Positions 16,174 to 24,645 are shown, counted from the stretch's first letter. The stretch is DNA of 64,000 nt from Phytoactinopolyspora limicola (GCF_011320225.1 NZ_JAAOEN010000002.1:62001-126000); one strand, 5' to 3'. A program made the numbers and translations. The notes: a model not told the origin generated them from the letters alone.

Positions 16174-16632
16174 CTCACCGCCCCGCCCCGCCCCGCCCCA
16201 CATCGCGGCCAGACGAGAGCACTCCGCGTACTGGGCCGCGTCGACCACGATGACCAGATTCCCAGCGTGATCGCTGTACTGCACGGTGATGTTCACCCCG
16301 GCCTCGCCCATCAGCTGGGCGAACAGACCTAGCTGACCAGGGGTGTCCTGATCCAGGCGAACCATCACGACGTCGTTGATGTGCACCGGTGATATCCCGG
16401 CCTGTTCCAGGGCACTGCTGGCCGCCGACGCGTCGCTGACCAGGAAGTGTGCCGTCGCCGTCGCCCCAGTGCTGAACACGCCGCCGCCGTCGAGGCTGAC
16501 CCCCGCCTGCCCCAGTACCTGCCCGAGCGCCGCCAGAGCGCCGGGCCTGTTGTCGAGGACGACCTCGATGTCCTGCGGTGTGCCGGCTGATCGTCGTTCG
16601 TCATGTCGCGCATCGCCATCGGGTGTGAACAT
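15997..16632 (-). CDS. ACT-domain amino-acid-sensing protein with an aberrant C-terminal tail
   Basis: The first 145 residues form two ACT domains: DIEVVLDNRPGALAALGQVL (about residue 21) and MVRLDQDTPGQLGLFAQLM (about 89) with VNITVQYSDHAGNLVIVVD. Such stand-alone proteins bind amino acids and regulate enzymes. After residue about 148 the frame runs through a CCCCG tandem repeat and on for 59 codons antisense to the reductase gene, which it overlaps by 177 bp. The two other frames stop immediately after the repeat, exactly at the reductase stop. The natural end is therefore probably near 16175, and the tail is an artefact of one repeat-unit change or a sequencing error. Confidence 0.75.
   Translation of the reverse strand: MFTPDGDARHDERRSAGTPQDIEVVLDNRPGALAALGQVLGQAGVSLDGGGVFSTGATATAHFLVSDASAASSALEQAGISPVHINDVVMVRLDQDTPGQLGLFAQLMGEAGVNITVQYSDHAGNLVIVVDAAQYAECSRLAAMWGGAGRGGELMQAGLPHGPERLDLDGGARPVALLYQEVADELTGTGLTGHIGHTRLLGQGEIGDAVE
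16179..16199. repeat. CCCCG pentanucleotide tandem repeat
   Basis: About four units of CCCCG in a row between the reductase stop and the end of the ACT-domain coding region. A unit of five changes the reading frame at each gain or loss, so this tract decides where the ACT protein stops. Confidence 0.85.
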
Positions 16633-16726
16633 GTGACGACGCTACGAGCCAGTCTGTTCGGCGACGACCGAACTCCGGATAGCCAGACCGCCCCACGTGT
16701 GACGATCGCAACGAGAGGCGTGACGG

Positions 16727-17434
16727 TCAGCCGTCGGGCCAGGTCAGACCTAGCTCCCGGGCCAGAGCGTCACGTCCTTCACCGGTCACCCGGATTCCCC
16801 GGTGGATCCCGGTCGGAGCGATCCACCCCAACGCCTCGAAACGGCTGCGCAACGCAGCGCCCGCACCTCCGGCCAGGTGGTGCCGGCGCTCGGTCCAGTC
16901 CAGACAGGCCAGGGCCATGGGGCGACGGGCCCGGCGGAGGTGTTCGACGTCGACTCCGAGGCCGGCCAACCAGCCCGCCCCACCATTCGAGACCGCCCAG
17001 CCACGGTCGCGGTGGAGAAACCCCGAGTCGGCGAGCGCGTCCGCGAGCGCCACGCCCAGCGCCCCGGCCAGGTGGTCGTAACACGTCCTGGCCCGCGCCA
17101 ACGCCGACCTCGCCGTCGCCGCCCTGAGGGTAGCCGGACGCGGGCCAGGTGGGGTGTGTGCCGACAGGACTTCCACCAACGCCGCCACCTGCGGATCGGC
17201 CAACCGCACGTACCGGTGCCGGCCCTGCCGCTCGTCGACCAGCACCCCGGCGGCAGTCAACAGGTTGAGGTGTTCCGTGGCCGTGGAACGGGCTACGCCC
17301 GCATATCGGGCCAGCTCGCCGGCGGTCCATGCCCGTCGATCGAGCAGCGCCAGGCATATCGCCGCACGAGTTTCGTCCGCGAACAGCCGGGCGAGCGCGG
17401 CCATCTCCGGTGCCGCATCCACCCGCCTGCTCAT
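16727..17434 (-). CDS. ArsR/SmtB-type winged-helix transcriptional regulator
   Basis: A 235-residue regulator. Residues about 10-85 are the winged helix: MAALARLFADETRAAICLAL, then TAGELARYAGVARSTATEHL and a wing VDERQGRHRYVRLADPQVA. The C-terminal 140 residues are a helical domain of unknown ligand common in actinobacterial ArsR-like proteins. No metal-site cysteine motif is visible, so it probably does not sense arsenic or similar metals. AGGATGGGG precedes the ATG at 17434. It diverges from a TetR gene across 121 bp. Confidence 0.85.
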   Translation of the reverse strand: MSRRVDAAPEMAALARLFADETRAAICLALLDRRAWTAGELARYAGVARSTATEHLNLLTAAGVLVDERQGRHRYVRLADPQVAALVEVLSAHTPPGPRPATLRAATARSALARARTCYDHLAGALGVALADALADSGFLHRDRGWAVSNGGAGWLAGLGVDVEHLRRARRPMALACLDWTERRHHLAGGAGAALRSRFEALGWIAPTGIHRGIRVTGEGRDALARELGLTWPDG

Positions 17435-17555
17435 GGCCCCATCCTGCACCACGGATGGTTCGGCCGGCATCGAAGCGTCCGGGCACCTTCATGGCCGGCA
17501 ACAGGCCCGCGGGATCGACGTCCATACCCCTGCCCGGGCAGTTCATAATCAGTCC

Positions 17556-18182
17556 ATGGCGAAGAAACCCGGTCCGGCTGGACAACCCAGGCGGTCGTTT
17601 ATCGAGCAGGCTCGACGAGCCCAGATCGTCGAGGCGGCCACCGAGGTCGTGGCCCGTGTGGGCTACACCAACACATCGCTGGCCCGGATCGCCGAACACG
17701 CCGACATCAGCAAGAGCGTGATCACCTACCATTTCAGCGGTAAAGACGAGCTCCTACGGCTGGTTGCCACCCAGTTCTTCGAACGAGCATGGCAGCACAT
17801 GGAGACCCAGATCGTGGCGCGGGACACCGCTGCCGGCCAGGTCGAGGCGTGGATCGGGTCTCAGCTCGAGTTCTTCCACGAGCATCGCACGGAGTTCCTG
17901 GCCATGAGTGAGATCGTCACCAACCATCGGGAGCCGGACGGATCACACGCGTTCGCCCGCGAGGTGGCCGAAGAAGTCGACGGGCTGGCCGAGATCCTGG
18001 CCCGAGGCCAGCGCGATCAGGAGTTCCGATCGTTCGACACCCGCCGAGTCGCGACCATCATCCTGCGCGCCGCCGATGGTGTGCTGGGCTCGTGGGCGAT
18101 GGACGAAACGGTCGATCTACCTCAGCAAACGGCCGCACTCCTCGACTTCATCGATCACGCTATCCGGCGGGAACACTCATAA
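17556..18182 (+). CDS. TetR family transcriptional regulator
   Basis: A 208-residue repressor with a basic leader (MAKKPGPAGQPRR), an HTH at about residues 20-65 (EQARRAQIVEAATEVVARVG, then ADISKSVITYHFSGKDELLR) and a helical C-terminal domain. No effector gene is adjacent: the neighbours are the divergent ArsR-type regulator and a convergent DeoR gene. Its target may be its own promoter or lie elsewhere. Confidence 0.88.
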   Translation: MAKKPGPAGQPRRSFIEQARRAQIVEAATEVVARVGYTNTSLARIAEHADISKSVITYHFSGKDELLRLVATQFFERAWQHMETQIVARDTAAGQVEAWIGSQLEFFHEHRTEFLAMSEIVTNHREPDGSHAFAREVAEEVDGLAEILARGQRDQEFRSFDTRRVATIILRAADGVLGSWAMDETVDLPQQTAALLDFIDHAIRREHS

Positions 18183-18201
18183 GCGCAGGTCGGGGTAGCG
18201 G

Positions 18202-19026
18202 TCACGCGAGAATGACGGTGGTCCCGGCGGCCCGCAGCGCGTCGACGATCTCGGGGTCGGCGTCGCTATCGGTGACCAACGTGTCCACGGCGTCGGCGTC
18301 ACAGATGCGGGCGAAGGAACGACGGCCGAGCTTCTCCGAACCAGCGACCACTACCACCCGTCGAGCGCGCCGCACCATCATCGCGTTGACACCCGCCTCG
18401 CTCTCGTCATGGCAGGCCGCACCGGTGCTCAGGGCGAACCCGTCGACGCCGAGCATCAACAGGTCCAACCACAATTCCTGCAGGACGAGGGTGGCCAACG
18501 GGCCGGTAAGTTCGTACGACTGCGGCAGCGCGACACCCCCGAGGATGACCGACCGAATGTGCGGGCGCAGAACCATCTCGGTGGCGATGTTCAGCGCGTT
18601 GGTGACGACGGTCACCGCTGGCCGCTGACCATCCTTGGCCAGGTCGGTACGGGCCGCCAGCCGACGCGCCACCGCGGAGGTGGTGGTGCCGCCGTTGAAA
18701 GCGACCACCATCCCTGGCTCGACGAGATCTCCGGCCGCGGCCGCGATCCGCTCCTTGGCGTGGCTGTCTCCTCGCCCGCGGTATCGGACGGGGAGGTCGT
18801 AGGCGACGGACGAGGCCACCACACCTCCGTGGGTCCGGGTGACCAGCTGCTGTTCGGCCAGGGTGGTGAAGTCTCGACGGACGGTCGCCTCGGAGACACC
18901 CAGCGATTCCGCGGCCGCACTGACCGAGAGTCTGCCGCGCTCGGCCAGCATGTCCAGCAACGTCTGCAGCCGCAATGCGCGGTCGCGCGAGTCGTTGCGG
19001 TCTCCTTTGGGCTCGGCGGAGTTCAT
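18202..19026 (-). CDS. DeoR family repressor (AgaR-like) of the adjacent sugar-phosphate operon
   Basis: A 274-residue regulator with the DeoR N-terminal HTH (LRLQTLLDMLAERGRLSVSA, ESLGVSEATVRRDFTTLAEQ) and the C-terminal sugar-phosphate sensor (VVAFNGGTTTSAVARRL, VTVVTNALNIATEM, LMLGVDGFALSTGA). DeoR proteins of this type are released by phosphorylated sugars. The gene diverges from kinase and aldolase genes, the classic arrangement for AgaR/GatR-like control. Its ATG overlaps the stop of a 55-codon gene (ATGA), so the two are co-translated. Confidence 0.9.
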   Translation of the reverse strand: MNSAEPKGDRNDSRDRALRLQTLLDMLAERGRLSVSAAAESLGVSEATVRRDFTTLAEQQLVTRTHGGVVASSVAYDLPVRYRGRGDSHAKERIAAAAGDLVEPGMVVAFNGGTTTSAVARRLAARTDLAKDGQRPAVTVVTNALNIATEMVLRPHIRSVILGGVALPQSYELTGPLATLVLQELWLDLLMLGVDGFALSTGAACHDESEAGVNAMMVRRARRVVVVAGSEKLGRRSFARICDADAVDTLVTDSDADPEIVDALRAAGTTVILA

Positions 19027-19190
19027 CCGGCAGCCCCCACTGGCTGGCCAGCGACCAGCTGCGACGCGGCGTGCGGGTAGCGGATCATCGCGGACACGAT
19101 GCCGACTATAGAGACTCCGGAGGCGTACTGCCAGGCAGAACGGGATCGACCGGCAGGACGTCCGGCAAGCACCAATAGCGACATGATCAT
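19023..19190 (-). CDS. 55-residue protein translated ahead of the DeoR repressor
   Basis: ATG at 19190 follows a very strong ribosome-binding site (GGGAGGGGAG). The product begins MIMSLLVLAG, has a mildly hydrophobic middle (YASGVSIVGIVSAMI) and no recognised family. Its stop overlaps the repressor start (ATGA). It may be only a leader that sets repressor translation. An in-frame extension to 19271 exists but lacks a ribosome-binding site and crosses the operator. Confidence 0.5.
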   Translation of the reverse strand: MIMSLLVLAGRPAGRSRSAWQYASGVSIVGIVSAMIRYPHAASQLVAGQPVGAAG

Positions 19191-19218
19191 GTCTCCCCTC
19201 CCCAACCGGCCACCGTCG

Positions 19219-19246
19219 ACTATATGATCATTTCTGATCATATAGT
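19219..19246. promoter_or_regulatory. 12-bp perfect inverted repeat, probable DeoR operator
   Basis: ACTATATGATCA (19219-19230) and TGATCATATAGT (19235-19246) are perfect inverted arms with a 4-base loop, in an AT-rich patch 29 bases upstream of the 55-codon gene. A related 12-base palindrome, ACATGATCATGT, covers that gene's start at 19181-19192. The position fits autoregulation by the DeoR protein. Confidence 0.7.
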
Positions 19247-19557
19247 GATTGAAACATTCACGATCCCGCACATCAACCCATCAGACGAAGGCCCCGGAGT
19301 GGGGCCGGGCCGGTCAATCGTCAGGAATAGTTGACTGTTACTGAGCGATTTAAGCATAGATCGCTTGACATCACGCACAGACTCACCGGAGTATTACCGT
19401 GGATGAGGTCCCCGACGCCACGCGTAACCACCCGATCGGAGGTTGAGTTGTCAGTCAGAACGCAGGTCGAAGACCAGACCGAGCCCAACCCGATCACCTC
19501 CCGCACCCGCGGCCGGTCGATAACAGTCGCGCCGTCCCGGAACTGACGTATCCCGCC

Positions 19558-20517
19558 GTGGCCATACCCGACCAGCTGGAGCCGACTATCTCTCAGCCGT
19601 CCACCGGAACGGTGCTCGCGCTCGATGTCGGTGGCACCCGGCTCAAGGGCGCCGTGCTCGACGCCGCGGGACGCTCCCTGGCAGACCTCACCCAGGCCAC
19701 CGGAGCCGACGCGGGTCCGGATGAGGTCGTCCGCCGCATCCTCCATACGCTCGTCGCGCTGCGTGACCTGCCCGAGGCCCGCGACGTAGGCGCCGCGGGC
19801 CTCGCCCTGCCGGGACTGGTCGATCCGGTCGACGGTCGAGCCGTCTGGTCGGAGAACATCCGCTGGCGCGACGTCCCGTTCCAGACGCTGGCCGAAGAGC
19901 GGCTCGGCCTGCCGGTCACCGTCGGGCACGACGTCCGCGCTTGTGGGCTCGCCGAGGCGCAGGTCGGCGCCGCACGCGGGCAGAAGAACGTGCTGGTGGT
20001 CCCCATCGGCACCGGCATCGCTGCCACGATCATCACCGACGGCCACGTCGTCGATGGCCGTGGCCTCGCCGGTGAGCTCGGGCATCTAGACGTGGGCTAC
20101 GACGAACCGTGCGCTTGCGGCGGCACAGGTTGCGCCGAAGCGGTCTCATCGGCGGCCGCCATCGCCCGCCGGTACAGCCGGCGCTCGGGGGTCAACGTCG
20201 AGGGCGCCGCCGAGGTCCTCGAACGCAAGCGCGACGGCGACACCGTGGCCGTCGATGTTTGGGCCCAAGCGGTCGACGGGCTGGCCCGGGCCTTCGCCGC
20301 CGCTACCACGTTGGTTGCGCCCGACATGATCGTGATCGGCGGCGGGCTCGCCTTGGCCGGCCCGGACCTGTTCGATCCCGTGGAACACCAACTCCGCGAC
20401 CGACTGACGTTCCAGCGGATGCCAACACTGGTCCCAGCCGCCCTCGGAGACCGGGCCGGATGTATCGGCGCCGGCATTCTGGCACGTCAGCGCATCGAGG
20501 CCGGCGGCCGACGATGA
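19558..20517 (+). CDS. ROK family sugar kinase
   Basis: A 319-residue kinase with the ATP motif ALDVGGTRLKGAVLD (about residue 21), the sugar-binding VGHDVRACGLAEAQVGAARG region with the catalytic Asp (about 122), and the ROK zinc motif LGHLDVGYDEPCACGGTGC (three Cys after a His). It phosphorylates a hexose or amino sugar in the cytoplasm. The start is GTG at 19558 with only a weak ribosome-binding site. Together with the PfkB kinase and aldolase after it, it makes a three-step route from sugar to triose phosphates. Confidence 0.88.
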   Translation: MAIPDQLEPTISQPSTGTVLALDVGGTRLKGAVLDAAGRSLADLTQATGADAGPDEVVRRILHTLVALRDLPEARDVGAAGLALPGLVDPVDGRAVWSENIRWRDVPFQTLAEERLGLPVTVGHDVRACGLAEAQVGAARGQKNVLVVPIGTGIAATIITDGHVVDGRGLAGELGHLDVGYDEPCACGGTGCAEAVSSAAAIARRYSRRSGVNVEGAAEVLERKRDGDTVAVDVWAQAVDGLARAFAAATTLVAPDMIVIGGGLALAGPDLFDPVEHQLRDRLTFQRMPTLVPAALGDRAGCIGAGILARQRIEAGGRR

Positions 20518-21437
20518 CCGTTCTAGCCGTCACCCCCAACCCAGCCGTCGACGTGACCTACCCCGTCGACCGGCTGCGGCCCGGCGGCACCCATCGGGTC
20601 GACGGTGTCGCCACCCGGCCGGGTGGCAAAGGACTCAACGTTGCCCGAGTTCTCCACCAGCGGGGCGTACCGGTGCTGGTGACCGGGCCAATCGGAGGGG
20701 CCGACGGGCAACTCCTGCGCTCCGGCGTCGAGTCGCTCGGCATCCCACAGGCCCTGGTCGAACTCGACGTGAACACACGCAGAACGGTGACGATCGTGGA
20801 CCGCGCCGCCGGGGACGCGACCCTGTTCAACGAGCCGGGGCCGGTCCTCACCCCCCATCAGTGGAACCAGCTGCGCTCTGCCATCGTCGAACAGGCCGGC
20901 AACGCACAGATCGTCACCATCTCTGGCAGCCTGCCGCCCGGCATCGACCCCGCGGCCCTGGCCGAACTCACCCGCACGATCATTGCCGCTGGGCGGCCGC
21001 TGGTCGCCGACACCTCGGGGCCGGCACTGGCCGAGGTCGCCGCCGCCGGGCCAACCGTGCTCAAGCCGAACGCGGCGGAGCTGCGCGAAGCCACCGGCAT
21101 CGACGACCCGCAGCGGGCAGCGGAGTACCTGCGCGGCGACTCCGTCGGCGCGGTCGTGGTGTCCCTCGGTGGCGACGGGCTGCTCGCCGTCACCAACTCC
21201 GGACGCTGGCGGGCCCGGTTGCCACGCCCACTCGACGGCAACCCCACGGGCGCTGGTGACTCCGTCGTCGCGGCCATCGCCGCCGGCCTACGCTCAGGGT
21301 CATCCTGGCCGGAGATCGTCCGGGATGCCTGCGCGCTCTCCGCGGCCACCGTCCGTGCCCCCGTGGCCGGCGAGTTCGATCCCGAGATCTACCACCAGCT
21401 CCTCGCTCACGTCGACGTCCACGAGGTATCCACATGA
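20514..21437 (+). CDS. PfkB family 1-phosphofructokinase / tagatose-6-phosphate kinase
   Basis: A 307-residue kinase of the FruK/LacC/PfkB type. It has TPNPAVDVTYPV at the start, the GGKGLNVARVL substrate motif (about residue 38), and the anion-hole/catalytic GNPTGAGDS with Asp249. It phosphorylates a ketose monophosphate to the bisphosphate. The ATG at 20514 overlaps the ROK kinase stop (ATGA). The following gene is the matching bisphosphate aldolase, so fructose- or tagatose-type substrates are most likely. Confidence 0.9.
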   Translation: MTVLAVTPNPAVDVTYPVDRLRPGGTHRVDGVATRPGGKGLNVARVLHQRGVPVLVTGPIGGADGQLLRSGVESLGIPQALVELDVNTRRTVTIVDRAAGDATLFNEPGPVLTPHQWNQLRSAIVEQAGNAQIVTISGSLPPGIDPAALAELTRTIIAAGRPLVADTSGPALAEVAAAGPTVLKPNAAELREATGIDDPQRAAEYLRGDSVGAVVVSLGGDGLLAVTNSGRWRARLPRPLDGNPTGAGDSVVAAIAAGLRSGSSWPEIVRDACALSAATVRAPVAGEFDPEIYHQLLAHVDVHEVST

Positions 21438-22267
21438 CCCTGGTGACCACCACGGCGCTGCTCAAGCCAGCTGCCGACAGCCGCTACGCGGTAGGGGCCT
21501 TCAACGTCATCCTCCTCGAACATGCCGAGGCCTACGTGCGGGCGGCCGAGTCCGCCGGCCTTGGCGTGATCTTGCAGATCAGCGAGAACTGTGTGCGCTA
21601 TCACGGATCGCTTGCTCCCATCGGCGCCGCCAGCCTTGAACTCGCGCGACGTTCCACCGTGCCCGTCGCGGTCCATCTGGACCACGCCGAGAGCGTGGAC
21701 CTGGTCCACGAAGGCGTCGATCTGGGGTTCACCAGCGTCATGTACGACGGCTCGACACTCGACTACGAGACGAACGTCGCCCGGACCGCCGAGGTCGTGG
21801 CGCACTGCCGGGAACGTGGAGTGTCGGTCGAGGCCGAGCTGGGTGAGGTCGGCGGCAAAGACGGCGCACACGCACCCGGGGTCCGCACGGACCCCGCCGA
21901 GGCCCGCGAATTCGTCGAAGCCACCGGTGTCGACTCCCTCGCCGTCGCCGTCGGCAGCTCACACGCGATGACCGACCGGCACGCCGTTCTCGACGAGGAG
22001 CTGATCCGAGCCCTCGACGCGGCCGTCCCGGTGCCGCTGGTGCTCCACGGGTCCAGCGGCGTCCCCGATGCCGGGCTCGTCGACGCGGTGCGGGCGGGGA
22101 TCACCAAAGTGAACATCGCCACCCACCTCAACGTCGTGTTCACCTCCGCGCTGCGACACCGGCTCGCCCAGGACGACGTCGTCGACCCCCGCAAGTACGT
22201 CGCCGCAGGCCGCGACGCGGTGCACACCGAAACCCGCCGGCTCCTCGAGCTCCTGCGCTCGGCCTGA
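21434..22267 (+). CDS. Class II ketose-bisphosphate aldolase (tagatose/fructose type)
   Basis: A 277-residue zinc aldolase. It starts TTTALLKPAADSRYAVGAFN, has the zinc motif VAVHLDHAES (about residue 76), EAELGEVGGKDGAH (Glu/zinc and phosphate loop, about 136), LHGSSGVPD (late zinc His, about 204) and KVNIATHLN. It splits a ketose bisphosphate into DHAP and an aldehyde. It overlaps the kinase stop (ATGA) and ends the operon. No isomerase/deaminase or transporter gene is in the operon, so upstream steps must be encoded elsewhere. Confidence 0.9.
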   Translation: MTLVTTTALLKPAADSRYAVGAFNVILLEHAEAYVRAAESAGLGVILQISENCVRYHGSLAPIGAASLELARRSTVPVAVHLDHAESVDLVHEGVDLGFTSVMYDGSTLDYETNVARTAEVVAHCRERGVSVEAELGEVGGKDGAHAPGVRTDPAEAREFVEATGVDSLAVAVGSSHAMTDRHAVLDEELIRALDAAVPVPLVLHGSSGVPDAGLVDAVRAGITKVNIATHLNVVFTSALRHRLAQDDVVDPRKYVAAGRDAVHTETRRLLELLRSA

Positions 22268-22307
22268 GCCCCAAGTGTGTCGCGTGAGACGGCGGCTGCC
22301 GCTCACG

Positions 22308-22603
22308 TTACGACGCTAGGGCGGCCCGGACGTTGGGCAAGACCTCGGTCGCCATGAGGTGAAGCGACTTGTCGACGCGTTCGTCGTCCTCGGTGAGGAA
22401 CTGCGACAGCAGCCAATGGCTCACGTCGTGCCGACGGGCCATCCGAAGCATCTTCTCGGTGACGGTCTCGGGGGAGCCGACCAGAAGCCATCGATCCCGA
22501 GTTCGTCGGCGAGAGTTATCCGCCGGCGAGCCCGTTGCAGGATCTCGTTCCAGGGCCGGGTATTCCCGTCGTTGGAGAACGAGTGCAAGATGTCGACTCT
22601 CAC
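22308..22603 (-). pseudogene. Luciferase-like (LLM class) monooxygenase reduced to its two ends
   Basis: GTG at 22603, after GGGAGGTG, opens with MRVDILHSFSNDGNTRPWNE and runs to DELGIDGFW (41 residues), a normal N-terminus for a luciferase-like oxidoreductase. From about 22487 the C-terminus follows in another frame (LLVGSPETVTEKMLRMARR to LPNVRAALAS) and stops at 22308. About 250 central codons, including the flavin-binding barrel, are missing. An internal deletion is the simplest cause. It faces the intact TetR gene at 22777 that presumably controlled it. Confidence 0.78.
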
Positions 22604-22776
22604 GAAGCACCTCCCTGGCAGACCGTCGCACCGGCGTGAACGCGACGCTCTCCTCCTGTCCCTTGGAATCGACGATAGGATTTCCGACCGACGAGCTTGT
22701 GGTGTGCAGGGCACAGTGGCGCGGTCGACGACGAGTCCGGAGCATGCCGATCGGCAACATCGAGAGAGGCAGATTG

Positions 22777-23412
22777 ATGGCAACCGAGCGAAAGAAGGGC
22801 CTGGGCAGGCGCAGTCGCGGTGGCCCGGTGCGCCGCGATCCCGACGCAACCCGGGCCGCGTTACGCAAGAGCGCCGTCACGCTGTTCGAGAAGTACGGAT
22901 ACGAAGGCACGTCGGTTCAGCAGATCGTCGACAAAGCGGGCCGAACGAAGGGTGCGTTCTACCACTACTTCGAGAGCAAGGAAGACCTACTCCGGGACGT
23001 GCACGACGAGTTCATCGACTACCAACTCGAACGCGCCCATGCCGTCCTGAAGCGAGACGCTCCGGCCGACGAACTTCTCGCCCAGTTGGTCACCGAGGTC
23101 CTGATGGAGCCGCTAGGGATCTACAAGTCCGAGATCTCGGTCTACCTGCAAGAACAACGGTTCCTCTCCGACGCCGCATTCGACGAGATCCGCGTCAAAA
23201 GAGACGAGTTCGAGAACTGCGTTGTGCAGATCATCCAGCGCGGCGTCGACACCGGCATCTTCAAAGAACTCGGCCCGGCGCGGCTCGTGGCCTTTGGCGT
23301 GATCGGCATGTGCGCCTGGAGCCACACCTGGCTCGATTCCGGTGGCGAACTCTCGGTGCGCGAGATCGGCGACATGTTCGGGAAGATCGTCGTCGACGGC
23401 CTACGGGTCTGA
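22777..23412 (+). CDS. TetR family transcriptional regulator beside a dead luciferase-like gene
   Basis: A 211-residue repressor with a basic leader (MATERKKGLGRRSRGGPVRR), HTH at about residues 25-70 (ALRKSAVTLFEKYGYEGTSV, then GRTKGAFYHYFESKEDLLRD) and a TetR_C ligand domain. GAGAGAGGC precedes the ATG at 22777. It diverges from the deletion remnant of a flavin monooxygenase, which was probably its target, so the regulator may now be without a local job. Confidence 0.88.
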   Translation: MATERKKGLGRRSRGGPVRRDPDATRAALRKSAVTLFEKYGYEGTSVQQIVDKAGRTKGAFYHYFESKEDLLRDVHDEFIDYQLERAHAVLKRDAPADELLAQLVTEVLMEPLGIYKSEISVYLQEQRFLSDAAFDEIRVKRDEFENCVVQIIQRGVDTGIFKELGPARLVAFGVIGMCAWSHTWLDSGGELSVREIGDMFGKIVVDGLRV

Positions 23413-23481
23413 ACAGGCCCCCAGCGGCACTCCCCTCCGTCACGTCGGCTCTAAGCTGCGGCCGTCGACCCAAGACGTGCA

Positions 23482-23497
23482 GAACGGCAGACCGTTC
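23482..23497. promoter_or_regulatory. Short inverted repeat GAACGG/CCGTTC
   Basis: GAACGG (23482-23487) and CCGTTC (23492-23497) with a 4-base loop lie 70 bases after the TetR stop, in a 236-base gap with no gene before the next coding remnant. The size suits a repressor operator, but no functional gene follows. Confidence 0.3.
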
Positions 23498-23606
23498 GGT
23501 ATGTTTCTACCAGGTGCCGACACGCGATGGCGTGGACGTCGACAGCGCCGTCCACCTATGGCGTCCCGGCATTACGGAGCAGGCGACCCGCAGGTTAATT
23601 TACCAA

Positions 23607-23674
23607 CCCCTCCGGTGATCATTGGCTTTTGACTACCGAATTCGGTAGTCAAAAGCCAATGATCACCGGAGGGG
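23607..23674. repeat. Perfect 68-bp palindrome with no spacer
   Basis: Bases 23607-23674 are a perfect palindrome, 34 bases per arm, with GAATTC at the centre. The left arm begins CCCCTCCGGTGATCATTGG and the right arm mirrors every base. There is no loop, so as RNA or single strand it gives one long hairpin. It overlaps the broken end of a Nudix remnant, whose last codons come from the palindrome itself. Confidence 0.95.
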
Positions 23675-23870
23675 GCCGTAGTCGATGCACGAGAGTCTCG
23701 GCCCGGAACGTGTGCACCTGCCAGGCGGCGCCGCCCCGATCCACGAGGTTCAACACCGGCCCAGTGCGCAACTCGACGAGTTCGGCGATGTCGAGCCCCG
23801 TCCCCTCGTACAGTTCACGCACCGCACTGGTGATCGGCGCCGCTTCTCGCTCAGTCATATTCACCACCAA
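23649..23870 (-). pseudogene. Nudix hydrolase fragment ending in the palindrome
   Basis: Seventy-three codons starting near 23870 contain a damaged Nudix box (EREAAPITSAVRELYEGTGL; normally REL-x-EE-x-G, here with EG) and the strand that follows it (PVLNLVDRGGAAWQVHTFRA). The N-terminal substrate part is absent, and the tail PPPVIIGF is read from the palindrome arm. It is a decayed remnant, not a working pyrophosphatase. Confidence 0.6.
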
Positions 23871-24113
23871 GACCTTAACCGACCAGTTGGTATCTTAGTG
23901 GCTCGGAGGCTAGCCCGCCACACCCCACCTCGATCCGCCCGCCCTCGGCGGACACACCCGGCGCGGCTCGCCGGACCATGCCGATCCTGTTTGACCAGCG
24001 CATAAGGGTTGACTCCAGGTGAACTGCCGCGCCAACCGGCTTACGAGAACCGCGGATATCGAAGACAGTGGGACACAGCTCGATGCCGGTCCGGCGACCT
24101 GGAGGAGAACACC

Positions 24114-24569
24114 ATGGCGGGAAGATACGACCACTACTTCAATGAGCTGCCCGACTTGCAGGTTGTGTTCGACTACGAGGGCGAGGGGGCTGGTCGGCCG
24201 GACCCGCCGAACGTCGGCCACGGTTTCGAGCTCATCGGGCGCCTCGTCCAGCCCGACGCCAAGATCCACTCGACGTACGTGTGGATCACCGAGACCAGTC
24301 AAGAACACCATTGGGTCGATGAGCACATCCACGACTACGACGAGGTTCTGATCTGGACCGGCAGTGATCCCGACAACCCACGTGATCTCGGCGCTGAGCT
24401 CAGAATGGTCATCGATGGCGAGGAGCACATCGTCACCCAGTCGGGTTCGGTATACATCCCGGCCGGCGTACGCCACTGCCCACTCGACTTCATCAAGGTC
24501 ACCCGCCCCTTCACGTTCAGCGCACTCTCCATCGCACCCGAATACGCCGGACGCAAGGCGGACAGCTAG
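24114..24569 (+). CDS. Small cupin-fold protein of unknown function
   Basis: A 151-residue cytoplasmic protein. The middle reads as a cupin: HHWVDEHIHDYDEVLIWTG (His-rich first motif, about residues 62-80), then GSVYIPAGVRHCPLDFIKV (second motif with His, about 107-125). The His pattern suggests a bound metal. GGAGGAG stands 6 bases before the ATG at 24114. A 700-base stretch of remnants precedes it and a 20-bp terminator stem follows, so it is its own transcript. I cannot name a substrate. Confidence 0.75.
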   Translation: MAGRYDHYFNELPDLQVVFDYEGEGAGRPDPPNVGHGFELIGRLVQPDAKIHSTYVWITETSQEHHWVDEHIHDYDEVLIWTGSDPDNPRDLGAELRMVIDGEEHIVTQSGSVYIPAGVRHCPLDFIKVTRPFTFSALSIAPEYAGRKADS

Positions 24570-24579
24570 CGCTACACCA

Positions 24580-24637
24580 GGCGACGCCGTTGCTCCCCGC
24601 CACCACATCGGTGATGACGGGGAGCAACGGCGTCGCC
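24580..24637. terminator. Bidirectional terminator-like 20-bp stem
   Basis: Arms 24580-24599 (starting GGCGACGCCGTTGC) and 24618-24637 are perfect inverted copies, 20 bp, with an 18-base loop. It lies between the ends of two convergent genes (cupin gene and sigma-linked membrane protein), which is where a shared terminator is expected. Confidence 0.8.
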
Positions 24638-24645
24638 AGCGAGAG

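Noticed and set aside
19331-19546. 71-codon plus-strand frame before the ROK kinase
   Set aside because: No ribosome-binding site, and it crosses the promoter region of the operon; not enough support.
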